Positions 49,701 to 61,060 are shown, counted from the first letter of the stretch. The stretch is 64,000 nucleotides of DNA from Polytrichum commune (GCA_950295325.1 OX485806.1:18724001-18788000), one strand, 5' to 3'. Numbers and translations are program-made. Notes: generated by a model from the sequence alone, not told the origin.

Positions 49701-52700
49701 AGACATAATCTATTCTTTTATTCTTCAGGTTAAAACCTTTTTCTTTTGTTGATCGGCAGCTGTTTTGTTTGGAATCTTTTGTTTATGGGATAGGTTTACC
49801 TTGTCGGTGAGTATGTTATCAAGCTATGTGTTGAGGAGGAGGGCCCCATGGTAGCAATTGAGGGTCTGCGCTCTGAGGTACCAGGTTTACCCTACATCTT
49901 TTTATATATCTTCCAGCTGGTAGGCTATTGATAAATCTAAATTGGACAACCTGGCCTCCACCAATGAAAATACTTGGCCTCCATCAATGTTACAAGAAGG
50001 AACCTAGTACAATTCATGTACCTTCCCTCTCATTCATTCGGTAGATGTTTTGGTAAAATCTGGATCAAATGTCGTGGTTATGTGCTGGACCTTCATTGAA
50101 TTAAATATGGGATCCAAGTATACAGAGAAAATCTGGATGGTGATTGGGTTATTTATCTCGTCAAGTTATGTGTTTATGTATCACAATGCAGCTGCAATTC
50201 TATGCACTACTAAGCGGGAGTGGTTCAGAATTACGAAAATGGATACCACCTATTATTGCAAGTGGTCTTGTGCTACCAAATGGGAAGGGCTACAAAGTTA
50301 TACCGTGGGATGGATCCGCAGAGTGCCTGGCAAGCATTGATGCAAGGAATATTGGGAAGAAAAGACAGCGGGGTGAACTAAAACTTGATAAGAGCCGATG
50401 TAGGACTAAATGGTCCGAGGCTGAGTTTGGAAGGGTTTTGATTGGTGAGAACAACGATGACAATGAAAATAGTTTGTTGGAAAAAAATGCGCAAGAGAGC
50501 GTTGCGGTGGCGGAAGAACCTATTCTTTGGCCTTTCCTTGTGCAAAAACGTTGTGAAGGAACCAACTTGGATCGCGTGTATGTATCTCTACCAAGTCTTC
50601 TTTATCATGTATTATTATTTAGACTTGTGGGTTTCATCCTAAGGTTTGCCTGTTATGATGATTGATGTTCCCTTTCCTAGTCAGTGTGTCTTAGTTTCTC
50701 AATTTCTCTTCTCAGTTAGAAATTAAAGATAAATTTGGATTTGGGCAGATTGGAGAAAATGACCAAAGAAGATTATGTAGCGGTATCTTCATTTTTAGGG
50801 GAGAAAATACGACTACTGCATTCTCTCCCATTGCCTGCCACGTTTTCGAGAAGGACATGGACACAGAAAACCACCCGATTACTTGGTAAGGAGCCCACAT
50901 GTGTCGCAGATGCTGTGATTGCTAATGGGCAACAACATGATCCAGCCAAACATCAACCTGACCCTCCTAAGGCAAGGGATAGCCATTCCAAGTGCTATAA
51001 TTCTGGAATGACAATGGCGTACTGTGAAGTTCCAACAGAATGGCAGTATTTTGTTGGGCTGATGCGGGAGCAACGTGCGAATGTAATGGAGAGATTTGAA
51101 GATTGGTAATTTCCGTCCAATGCAAAGTCAACAGTTGAAATAATGTACTTAGTTCTGGCAGAGTCAAGTTTTGAATGAACTAAGGTATGCAGTCACTCTT
51201 AATTGGATACCTCGGAAGTGCTCATATGTGTGGTATATGGCAACTCTTTTAGTTAAGAGTGAACACCAATAAGAACGGACAATGTCCTTGAAATCAATAG
51301 GCACCATTCTAGGTTCATTGGTTAACATTACCACGGGGAGGGTCTATGTGATCACTTAAAGAGAAAGAGGATCGTCACTTAGACCTCTAATTAACTTCTG
51401 CATCCCATGAAACTCTGATTGTGATGAAACTTGAAATGACAGTCTGCATGATTTATTGCAATTGCTAACCGGATTAGACATTTCTGATCCTACCCAACAG
51501 CAAAATTGGTGGTGGACTTGGAAGTGCCCACAATAGGGCCACTTATTGATGCCTTATCATGCCTCTGAAACTCACCCTTCTGGTGGATTGTGCAGGGAAT
51601 CATTACCCAGTATGCTTCAGAAGCAGCTGGAAACATATCTCCCACAAGACCCAGCTGTTCTCGTCGGCTTGCAACAGGTTTGTTCCTACGATTCCAACTC
51701 TAATTTTTTGGATTTAAAGAAAATGGATCATGCCCAGTTTCGCTAAATATTTGATTTAGGGTGCCATTGGAATTTAGATGCCACAGGTTTATTATGGGAC
51801 ACATTAATATTCAAACTCTTTGAAAGTGATTTGTGTCATGTTATTAATTACTAACTGTCTTGTCACAACTCTTATTGCAACAGGTTACCAACGGAGTGGC
51901 TGAAAGCTCTCGTCCTCCAGTGTGGCTGCATATGGATGTCATGACAGACAACATTCAGATGGCACCATATTCTGGTGATGACCATGTCCCTGGGTTGGTT
52001 GATCTTGACCAAATTACATGCAGCAACTATTCCCTCTGTTGCAAACAACATGAGGCAAAATTGAATGGAAGCTGCGGCAACAGAGAGGTTTTGCAGGATA
52101 ATATGGTAAGTGTAGTGTTGTACTAAAGATGGCAGTATGCAGGAAGTGTCTCGTTTTCTTCTGTTTTCCTGAATCTGGAGGTTGCTAGGTAATATCCAGC
52201 TAATGCTTACCAAGCAAAAATAACTTGTGATTATGCCCTTTTCCAGCCTCAATAAATCGCTCTGTGGACTATATTGTAGTGTCTGAAGGGTTTTCTATTT
52301 TTAGTAATACAGATGTCCATACTGGTCAACTTGTTTCAAATTGGCTTGGATGGCCAGAAAGGGGATGGTTTCTGGGAAAAGTGGGTAAGTGAACAGAATG
52401 CATAATTTCAATTGCAATTGGAATACATGAGACATGATTTAATGGACACATTTACCTTCTTGCAGGAGACTCGTGAAAGAGCAATGCAAGCTCATTACAT
52501 CATTGACTTTGGTGACGTGGCTCATGGTATGCCTTGACCAGGGACGAGATTGAAGTAAAAATGAAAGAAATTGAACTGAAGAGAAGTCAAATCAAAATTC
52601 TACGCACACTTTAATATTGTCCAGTTCTCTCTTTGTGTTCTGGCAGTTCAGATTTTCTCATCAAAATGTATATATATGGAATATGTATGTTCAAGGAGCA

Positions 52701-53260
52701 ATCTCCATTATTGATATTTGATATCCCATATATTTAGTAACTTTCTATTGTGCTTTTGTGCAGGCGATCCTCTATATGAATTCTTGGCCCTTCATATCAG
52801 TGTTTTCAAGTTGGACCCTGTTCTCCTCAAACTGTGTTTAAGAGCATATGGTCTACCCTTGGCAATTCCTAGTGCCATTGGCAAAGTAGCAAATGGGGAT
52901 GTTCTTACAGATGCTAGCAGCCGTGATTATACTCGGCCCTCATATAGGGCAATGTAAGTGTCCTTACATTTCACGGTGACGAGAATTGAGTTGGTCTGCA
53001 TTTTAGTCATCTCTTGTTACTTTTGCTACAATGATGTTGCTTAATGATATATGCACATGTGGCTCCAAATGATCTGGTATAAATGCATGGATTGGCTGGA
53101 TTGCAGGTGCTATTGTCTCCTCCACGAGCAAGATGCCATGGGTGCCATCCTCAAGCAGTGGAAGGATCTCAGAACTGCAGAAACTCTTGAAGAGATTGAG
53201 TTGAAACTTTGGGGTGTATTAAATGAGTGGGACCCTGCAGCATCTTCAAAATGCTTGTAG
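43750..53260 (+). CDS. F-box + JmjC + APH-kinase-like protein (JMJ21 / JMJD6-like)
   Basis: Nineteen exons: 43750-43877, 44721-44834, 45773-45825, 45933-46075, 46237-46434, 46916-47115, 47414-47513, 47960-48264, 48450-48690, 49325-49447, 49794-49877, 50192-50577, 50749-51105, 51596-51677, 51884-52105, 52313-52384, 52466-52526, 52764-52953, 53107-53260. They total 3213 nt (1070 aa), and every phase joins. Residues about 18-60 are an F-box (LPDDLLCSIIGSLPLRSVGN...ILCNEEPLW). A JmjC domain follows with iron ligands His261 and Asp263 (SWHVDPAL) and His346 (SGWWHCVL). The C-terminal third looks like an aminoglycoside-phosphotransferase/kinase fold, with loop HMDVMTDN (His854, Asp856, Asn861) and IIDFGD (Asp950). 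The order matches Arabidopsis At1g78280. JmjC relatives of JMJD6 are 2-oxoglutarate/Fe(II) oxygenases acting on Arg or Lys; the F-box suggests an SCF link. Substrate unknown. The start ATG is 3 codons before the conserved DRR block. Confidence 0.95.
43994..44605. repeat. Two-unit tandem repeat (~385 bp period) in JMJ21-like intron 1
   Basis: Units near 43994-44195 and 44378-44605 share CACCATTGCCTTGCAT, TGGGTTAGGTGCTCAG, GTATGCAAGAC and TTCTTGGCCAA. Confidence 0.85.
45111..45474. mobile_element. GAGTTATCC-family MITE in JMJ21-like intron 2
   Basis: The ends GAGTTATCCTTCAATTC and inverted GAGTTTTCCTTTAATTC form the TIR, 364 bp in all. The inner part is also self-inverted around GCATGCCAAAATGAG. 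Confidence 0.82.
46595..46910 (+). repeat. R1 dispersed repeat ending at the JMJ21-like exon 6 acceptor
   Basis: CGGATATTTATAATCGAG, AAAGAGATTGGACTAAG, ACCATTCTAGGTTCAATAGT, then CTAATCATCTGGTACTAATTGC. The copy runs to within a few bases of the acceptor TTCTAG at 46915. Confidence 0.82.
47640..47790 (+). repeat. Dispersed repeat related to the NdhM intron unit (JMJ21-like intron 7)
   Basis: Shares GCATAGTCAA, TTATTAGTTGACACCTCATT, and CTTCTCCCATATACTGAGATTCAA-like sequence (in pieces) with 54655-54740. Confidence 0.65.
48727..49178. mobile_element. Composite Harbinger-type MITE in JMJ21-like intron 9
   Basis: The outer ends GGGCCACTTTGGGG and the inverted GGCCCACTTTACACTATGG enclose a second, inner element related to 19988-20303 (CACTTTACACTAGAGCTTGAG ... 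TACACTACACCTGAAGG split over its ends). It looks like one MITE inserted in another. It fills most of the intron 48691-49324. Confidence 0.68.
51185..51560 (+). repeat. R1 dispersed repeat (JMJ21-like intron 13)
   Basis: TTAATTGGATACCTCGG, ACCATTCTAGGTTCATTGG, CTATGTGATCACTTAAAGAG and the AATAGGGCCACTTATTG end match 1376-1760. Confidence 0.8.
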
Positions 53261-53984
53261 TGGAAGAACAACAATATTTTTCTTCAAAATTTCAATGTAA
53301 ATGTGGCACCTCTATTTTGGTGCCTGATTTTGTAACAATTATTCTATTAAAGATTCCAGTTCAATGGAAACGTTCACATTTTTGTTGAGAAAAATAGTCT
53401 CCTCACCCTCAAAACCAACTATTTTTGAAACACTTGCTTCACTACCATTGGTTGACCAAAGAACAACAAGAACAGAAGTAATCAACATGTTTGAGGGTTA
53501 AAAGAGCGGCAGTTGCTGAGCTTCACCATCATCAAAGTATTTTTTTTACTAACAAACTTCCATACAGTGAAGATGCTACAGAGGCATGTCAGCTTTGGTT
53601 ATATTTAGTGTGGACTTTCAACAAAGGAGACCTAAGAGAGTCTAAGGAAAGGAAACTTCCACATAATATTACTTTGCGGAGAATCTGACAAGGCCATGCT
53701 TGTGCTTTCAGATATAAATTGACCACAACTGGACAAAAATGCCAAACAGGTCATCACTTAATTCCTTCGTGATTTATAACATGAGGTACAGGCATCACAA
53801 GGTAGGTTGTGATAAGGAAAGAGAGGACTACTTCAACCACAGAATTTCATCCTGGTGCGTTCAATTGCACTTAAGGAAATGTACACTCAACCCCACTCTG
53901 CTGAGGTGCTGTGTGCACCTAATCTGGATGCACATTCTATACAACAACTGTTCTACAAACCCTATGCACGACAGGGTAAAATGA

Positions 53985-55890
53985 CTATTCCTCCTCCTCT
54001 TCGACATCGTCCAGATCAGCTGGATCAATTCGAGGCCTTCCCATACTAAAGTTTAGCACCCTACAATCTAAATTATATTGCAGCTCACCAGCTAATAACA
54101 TCTTGCGAATGTAGTGCTCTAGATCTGATCCAATCAACCGAAGAGTGTACTCTGTCAAATCTGCACCCTGCAACAACCACATTATGCCAGATTTCAGAAC
54201 ATTAAGTCCTTCCAAACTACATAGTCCTATGCACTGCTCCCATTAGCTCACTTAACAGCCTTCAAGGTCTGACACGTTGTACAAAGAGACTTCCTTCATA
54301 TCTGCTCAAAGATTAGGATGTGCATTCTTAATTGGCGTACAACTGACGCGTTACTTATAATTAAACACTAGCCTAAGTCGGTGCAAAATACGAGGAGAAT
54401 TATTCAGAATGGATATAGCCTGTGATGTTTCAAAGGCTTTAAACAACTATCTTAATCAGTTCTTTAAGTCCATTATAGATGCTCTGCAACAAACTGTTGA
54501 ACGCACTAGCCAGGACGTGCACCTTAGATGCACGCTTATTTGCGAGCATAGCATTCTAATGCCGTCTAAGGACATTCCTTTCTACTCTAGCTTCAAGAAT
54601 ACATTTCCAAGTATGAAAGGTTCTTGATTTCATGCATGAATACCGAGCATAGTCAAGCTCTATTAGCCGACATTTCATTATTGCCTATCTTTTTACAGTC
54701 TTCTCCCATCTACCAAAATTCAATTAAAGAGGTGCGCAACAAATGGAAACATTCTTAGGTTTGCGCTGGAACCTGCCTACTAAGTAATTAGGCTACTTCA
54801 GACTGTTGAAAGTGGATACGGTTACAATCCAGAAGCCAAACCAAATTGCGAAATTCATGGATGCTCCGAAGTCACTTACAGCGTAGTGGTCGACAAGCTC
54901 CTTATATTTGTTATGGACCTCTCAAGACAACATCTTATTAGCTAAAATCTCACAGCCTTCTCCTATCTACCAAGATTCACTTGAAGAGGTGCGCAACAAA
55001 TGAATATTTCTTAGGTTAGCGCTGGAATCTACCTACCTACTGAAGTTAACAGGCTATTTAAGAATGCTATAAGTAGATAAGGTTGTGATGGTCTAGAAGC
55101 CAAAACCTAAATTGCGAGGGAAATTCATGAATGCTCCAAAGCTACTTACAGCGTAGTGGTCGACGAGCTCTTTATATTTGTTATAAAAACCTCTTATCTC
55201 ATAAGCTACCATCACATTGTTGATTATTTTCGGGGACACGGCGTTCTCCCATCTACCAAGATTCAATTGAAGCGGTGCGCAACAAATGGAGTCATTCTTA
55301 GGTTGGGGCTGGAACCGACAACCTACCTACTTAAGCAAATAGGCTACTTGAGAACGTTATAACCAGATACGGTAACGATGATCCAAAAGCTAAACCAAAT
55401 TGCAAACGAAATTCATCATGAATGCTTCAAAGCCACGTACAGCGTAGTTGTCGACGAGCTCTTTATATCTGTTGTAAACCTGCTGCACTCTCTCCTCCGG
55501 CCACACAAACTCATTGTCAGGATCCAGCATCAACGTCAGCTTATCGAGCTGTGACTGGTCCATAATCTTCGTCACAGGATCGACATAGCCTGCGTAAATT
55601 CGTACATGTCGAGTGGTGCTACTCAGCCACTGGCCTCCAGTTTCCAGAGACAATCCTTTCGCTTCAGTCACCTCGTTCGGTTTAGTCACCTCCTCTGCCC
55701 CACAGCGCACACTCACTGGCCTCCTCCGCCATATCCTTTGCGAATTCACAGCCGACACTCGTCGAAAAATTGCGACGCTTGGCTTGGAGACTTCGGAAGA
55801 AAGACATGAGGGATTTGAGACCGGGGCTCTTGTTGGTGTGTGAGCCTTGCAGCAAGGCTGGAGCGGTAGGGACATGGCGCAGGACGCCAT
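53985..55890 (-). CDS. ndhM: NAD(P)H-quinone oxidoreductase subunit M, chloroplast (NdhM)
   Basis: Two exons, 55890-55441 and 54167-53985, join in phase 0 to give 210 aa. The first 60 or so residues are Ser/Arg/Val-rich with few acids, as in a chloroplast transit peptide. The mature part has the NdhM blocks [45 protein letters not shown], then [20 protein letters not shown] and [16 protein letters not shown], ending in an acidic tail (EEEEE). NdhM is a nuclear-encoded subunit of the thylakoid NDH complex arm used in cyclic electron flow. Family members usually read ELVDHYEGAPLTEY at the exon junction; here it is DNYA|GADLTEY. The canonical donor is GTACGT, while two partial copies of the exon end in the intron keep DHYA and GTAAGT. 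The gene is tail-to-tail with the JMJ21-like gene, 724 bp apart. Confidence 0.95.
54640..55440. repeat. ~270-290 bp tandem repeat in the NdhM intron carrying partial exon 1 ends
   Basis: Unit borders (AAATTGCG then AAATTCAT) lie near 54843, 55110 and 55399. Each unit has CTCCCATCTACCAA, GGTGCGCAACAAATGG and a SINE-like GCTGGAACC...TACCTAC block. Two units (54880-54925 and 55151-55195) end in a copy of the exon 1 terminus (KELVDHYA on the minus strand) with a GTAAGT donor. Confidence 0.88.
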
Positions 55891-55949
55891 TGTGGCTATG
55901 GCGGTTGCTTCTGCGAGAATTCTTTTTGGTGATGAGAGGGAGAGCGAGA

Positions 55950-58300
55950 CGAGAGAGAAGACGGAAAGTGGATGGATGTCGTCCGTGTATTTAGTACATG
56001 CATCCTTTCCTCTTCAGAATATGGGCGATATCATTCATCCCTATCTCTTTGAGTTCCTTTCCTGTGGCCTGGAACGCCACTTACGTCGATGACAGTTGAA
56101 TTGGCCGGCTGGATGGGTATCATCCGTGGAACCAAGCTTCGTCGTTAAAGCGCATGATGCCCTTCATCGGTTTCAGAACTAAGCTGGGCACTATACACCT
56201 GATTTAGTGTGGCCCACACTAAAGTCGGGTTCACGCCGCCCGGTAACTTTTGCTAACATTGTTGGTGAAGTTAATTTGGTAGTGGTAACTAAGAAGAGGC
56301 TTAGTTAATAACATCATGTACATTCACGGCATGTAATTCTACATTGAAAATCCTCTTTTTGTGTTGGTAAATTAGAACATGGGGGAGAGGAGCTTTAGCT
56401 ACCTTTCTTGGTATAGAGGGAGGTGTGACAATGGCACAACATCCCCTAATCTAAAGAAACATGTAATTCTAAGATAGCATTGATGCACATTGCAAAGTGT
56501 TGTAACTTACCATTCAAAGTAAGCGTAACTTACTTTGTGGTGCAGATATCAACTATTTTGGTAATTTACCATTGATGGTGAAGCAATGGTAACTTACTAA
56601 TCAGAATGGTAAGTTATGACAAAATTATAAAGTCGCCGGGGTGATGTGAACCATGCTTAAGGGTAAGTGCACTTCTCAAATTGCCATGAAATATCTCAAT
56701 GTCATTGAAGATTTAGGTTCAAACACTCAACATGCACATACGTATAGTATTTTGATAATCAACATATGAACCGATTTATTATTCCCTCCTTGACACAAGA
56801 TAACATGACATTGCTAAGCCTCATGTTCCCTCACCCTAGGCTAAAGAATAATAGCCAATGGTAGATCTAAGTCTTGTGTGGAGACCCCACACATTTGAAA
56901 ACTTTGGTTATGAAATGGAGTTCAAGGTTAAATTTTTGTGGCCTCGACATGTGCCTAACCTTGGGGAGCTTGACTTCAAGGTTGGTCCCTCTTTTGTTGG
57001 GTAGGATCATTTATTTTCAACTCCAATCCAAGACAATGGTTTTGTAAGATTAAATCCTTTATTTTTTATTGGAATTGGAGACGGACGATTTTAACCTAAA
57101 ACAAAGGGAGCAACCTTGAAACCAAGCTCCTAGAAGTTAGACACATATCAAGGCCAAAATTCTTTTACCTTTGGCTTACCAAACTCCATTTTGAAACCAA
57201 CGTTTTTGAATGCATGTCGCCTCCACATGAGGGGCCAACCTTGAAACCCAGCTCCTCAAGGTTAACCGCATGTCAAGGCCAAAGTTCTTTTACTTTGGCC
57301 CATCAATCTCAGTTCGGAACCAACATTCTCAAACATTACCTTACTGAAAATGTCCACCAAGGCCTGCATACCTTGTATGTGGTGCCTGGAACGACCTGAC
57401 TGAAAACCTTCTGCACAGAGAAAACAACTACACTAAATGACTAATATGATATTTAGTGTCATATGGCATTTTATGGCACTATGGTAACTTCTCGGATGAC
57501 GGATGAGTCCATCCATTGGACAAAACCCTAGCTTCTCTTGTCAGCAACTTGTGATGAATTACTGTCATGGATGATTGAAATTTGAATGAAAATATTACTT
57601 GGTAAGCGACTATAATTGCAACACTGTAAATCTATAATCATCCAAACATATTTCAATGACAGATAAAGTTGGGATTTGGGCAAACCAACCCATATACTCA
57701 TTCCTTGTTGGATGCCTAAACCCTTGCGTCCAGGTTGGTTCACCCCAGCCTAAAGTTGGCTTAACATTTAGTTGTTGGTGACACTTCACCGCAGTTTACA
57801 ATCAGTATTGAGCAAATTGGAATTGGTGACACTACATATTATTTTTTGTGTAGTAATTTAATTTTCACTGTCACTCTCAGTTGGTTGTTAAAACTATCAG
57901 GTTCTCAGATCCATGTCCAAAGCATGGGAAAAGGATGTCAAACACATGTCTTTACCAGCATGAACCACAGAAGTACATCTAACACAAAGGAGTCCAGGCA
58001 TCAACATCAAAGTATTCACTAAATCAACTCATAAACGCGCACTGTCGTGCAAGATATAAGGTTTAGTCAATTCTACTCTTTCACATCCAACATCACACGA
58101 CGGCTGTGCTTGTTGAACAAGAATATTGGAGCGAATTGTGTTGAGGAGATTCATACAGAGGCAAAGAGGAAACCAAGAACATCAACTGGCAGCTACCTCT
58201 CCAAATTCATGCTTAGGGCTTTATTCACCAATTACGGTCACTATGAGGTTATAGACCATAACTGCAAGTGCAAAGAAACCCTGAGGTTATAGACCATTAT
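55950..58300. other. Intergenic region, NdhM promoter side
   Basis: 55900-56100 is probably the NdhM promoter and leader. The rest holds the foldback element and nothing else I can name. 58250-58330 has a short direct duplication (GAGGTTATAGACCAT). Confidence 0.5.
56879..57350. mobile_element. Foldback element, second copy, with an extra right arm
   Basis: Same design as 9386-9722: left arm from 56879, a centre with TTTTCAACTCCAATCCAAG, right arm to about 57227. A third arm-like piece follows at 57231-57350 (CCAACCTTGAAACCCAGCTCC), suggesting a partial tandem duplication or second insertion. Confidence 0.78.
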
Positions 58301-58358
58301 TGCGAGTGCAAAGAAACCCCTCTCATATATTGTGTTGCAACTTGGAACTAATTGAGAA

Positions 58359-59729
58359 TTACTGATTCCAGAAACAAAAACCAAGGTCGCCAGGAAGATG
58401 TGATAATGGACGCTGACCAACCAACATGTGCACTCTGCACTCTTGAGGCACAAATGTGCTTGTGCAAATGTGGTTGCAATTAAAATCCTTGATTTCACCA
58501 CCAGAATTGCCAATCAGAGCGCTGTAAAATTCAGATCCAAACTCAGACGATGATGGAAGTAACTGCAGGAGGTCTTTCCACGACAAATTAAACTCATCAG
58601 TCTATAAAGAGGGAACACAAACAACATGTAGTTCGTAGGAGGATTTTGTTTTTGTATTGCCTTACCAATTTGCAAAAGCTCAACAGACCGGAAGTACTAC
58701 CAAGCATCCATCCAGTTTGCCAAAATTATGTCTCAATTTTGTTAATATCAAAAGACTTCAATCAAATACATCTTGCGGAATTGCACTAAATTCATCACTC
58801 CATGAAGAGAGAACACAAACAACGTGCAGTTTGTACTTTAAAAAAAATTGTTCTTGTATTGCCTTCTCAATACTGTAATACCAAAATGATGTGTCACTTT
58901 GTTCGTGTCAGAATGCCATTCAAATACATCTAGGCAAAAACTTCTTAGTAGGACTGACTTTGTACTTACTAACCTCTCTGCAGCAAACTGCAGCCGCACT
59001 TCGAGACAATATATCCTCCAGTCGTAAAATACTCTACCCAATTTCCTCTGGACCAGAGAACTAGGTGAACCCAGGTTTTGTAATTGCACAACGGCAGGAT
59101 CCTGGTTAACACTCATGATAATCTTAAAGCACAAAGCATAGAGTTCCAAAATTTGATCAGTAGTGTCTTCATCAACATTCTCTGCACTTACATTAACGTC
59201 ATACTACTAATGCTGAGTGGCTCTTGGGCGTCAGCGGCTACTCCAATTCCAGGGCTAAGGCGGATCAAAATTACGAAACCTATCATCATTGTAATTTACT
59301 GGCCGCAGTATCTGGAAGTATGGAAGAGTACGAGTGAAGTCCTTGCCTCGATCTGGAGATCAAAAATCAGATCGCTTTTAAGGCTCTCCCATTTAAATTG
59401 TTCATGTTGATCCAGCGAAACCCTAACCAATGCAACCCTAATCCAAACTCGGTGAAGGACTGCTGCCACCGAAAAAATGTTTCATACCAATCCTTCAGAA
59501 GCTCAATCGAAACTTACAGATATGTCAAAAGTCCTGCCAGATACTTTCACAACAGGGGACCCTTTCGATTGCACACTCGACACTCCATGAAAATGGACGG
59601 ACGATGACGAAGTTCATTTCACCGAAGCCTTGTTGCGCAAAACCCCTAAACCCTTCAAAAACTATCTTGAAGCTGCACACAACAATTTGAGGCAGTGGTG
59701 GATTCGTCTTTCCTCGTAGTTGGCCATCG
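58359..59729 (-). CDS. Unrecognised multi-exon protein gene (model incomplete)
   Basis: I do not recognise this gene. The last two exons are the firmest. One ends at 58970 (QRKLGRVFYDWRIYCLEVRL ... QFAAERL, donor GTAAGT). It joins in phase 0 to 58601-58359 (TDEFNLSWKDLLQLLPSSSE ... to a stop). The first of these is open upstream to about 59210 and reads ENVDEDTTDQILELYALCFK. A likely earlier exon lies near 59462-59300 (QFKWESLKSDLIFDLQIEAR, TSLVLFHTSRY, donor GTAAAT), and a short start (MANYEERRIHHCLKLLC) at 59729. The phases of the upstream pieces do not join with the acceptors I can see, so at least one exon or border is wrong or missing. The protein looks soluble and helical, with no motif I can name. 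It lies 176 bp below the TMEM230-like gene on the same strand. Confidence 0.45.
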
Positions 59730-59904
59730 CTGTGACTACCTCCTACCCGTGCCAAAAAAAATGAAGTCTTCCGCTAGCTGGAAGGCTGTTGCGCTTAACC
59801 TCCAGCCGTACCTACAAAAATGAATCTGGCGGCGCCATAGCCAACCGCCTGAGGAGGCATCTCACAAACCCAAATGACGTTGTAGGAGACCGAGAACCTA
59901 GCCG

Positions 59905-60267
59905 TCAGTAAGCGGGGATCCGCGAGTACGAGTACCCTTGGTATCCGCGCCAGGAATAGTAGGCAATGCGAGTCTCGTAGAAGCCTGGAAGGAAAAGGAG
60001 GATGCCGAGGACCAAGAAGCCGTATGCCTGCGACGAGTCACCTTCCATGTGCTGCGTGTAGATGAAATGGGAGATGGCGAGGAACAGGGAACCGAAGGCG
60101 AGCAAGAAGACGGCGAGCGCGATGGATTTCCACGGCACTTCCTCCGGGAGCTCGAACCGGTAACGCAGGTCCTCGTGCGTTTGGTTGCGCCCGGTAAATG
60201 GCCGATCGTCTTGGTGCATCGAAAGCGCCTGGTATCGAAGATGCGGACGTTCGCCCATCTCTCTCAT
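59905..60267 (-). CDS. TMEM230 / DUF872-like small membrane protein
   Basis: A single-exon gene of 120 aa from the first ATG (60267); in-frame ATGs at 60258 and 60219 are alternatives. A hydrophilic N-terminus (about 45 residues) leads into two membrane helices, at about 48-70 (SIALAVFLLAFGSLFLAISH) and 82-104 (AYGFLVLGILLFLPGFYETR). The family ending RIAYYSWRGYQGYSYSRIP is present. TMEM230 in animals is a vesicle-membrane protein in endosomal and secretory traffic; the plant role is not established. The family is usually 105-125 aa, so the length fits. The upstream region is made of two different tandem arrays. Confidence 0.9.
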   Translation of the reverse strand: MREMGERPHLRYQALSMHQDDRPFTGRNQTHEDLRYRFELPEEVPWKSIALAVFLLAFGSLFLAISHFIYTQHMEGDSSQAYGFLVLGILLFLPGFYETRIAYYSWRGYQGYSYSRIPAY

Positions 60268-60365
60268 TTCTCCCTCTCTCTCTCTATCTCTCTGTCTTTC
60301 TTACTTTCCTTCTTTCTTTCTACACACTTACAGCTTCAAGGCTATTTCTCTCTAGTTGTGATTGG

Positions 60366-61060
60366 CTGCAAATCGAGCTCTCACAGGCAATGCAACCGCT
60401 CAAACTTTCTTCCTCCACTTGTCTGCTCTTTCCAAAAGCTTGGGCACAATGTCAGGAGCTGCGCAATGATACCGGAATCACATCACCCGCACTCGGAATC
60501 GAAGTCAAAAGCTCACAATAATTAAGTGTCTTTTAAACTGAACCCCAATGCTTTAGATAAGATACAAGAAGCCTCCAGAACCCTCTGGCTACGGCGGCTA
60601 CCTGAAAACGAATTACAAAACTAGGAAGCTCTCACAGGTTTGGCGACCTGTGACCTCCCGACTTCCTTCTTCCACTACTCTTACCAAACAAGGGTCACTT
60701 CTGCCACAATGCCAGAAAGCCAATGCGGGGGGAAAGATCACATTACATCACACCACACTCTGACATCGAAGTAACAAGCTCCCAGGCGCAAGCAACTCCT
60801 TCCTTACAAGCGCCTCTCCCGCCGCCAAACGTTGCATAAACCCCTCCCCTAAAACTATAGCTGCGGTCGTCAGCTCCCTGATCAAAGAAAGAAAGAAGAC
60901 TGATCCCCACTCGACTGCTCCCGGCTAACAAAGACAAAAGAGCTCCTCCACTCTTCTAAACGCTTGTTGCCACAATTTCAAAAAGGCCAATGACACAGAA
61001 ATCTCATCACCCGCACTTCGAAATCAAAACAAGAACTCCCTCCCGCCTTCCAAACTGCTC
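60366..61060. repeat. Three-unit diverged tandem repeat upstream of the TMEM230-like gene
   Basis: Units near 60370-60525, 60625-60790 and 60930-61040 share GAGCTCTCACAGG, TTGCCACAATTTC-like, GAAATCTCATCACCCGCACT and GAAGTMAAAAGCTC blocks. Confidence 0.72.
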
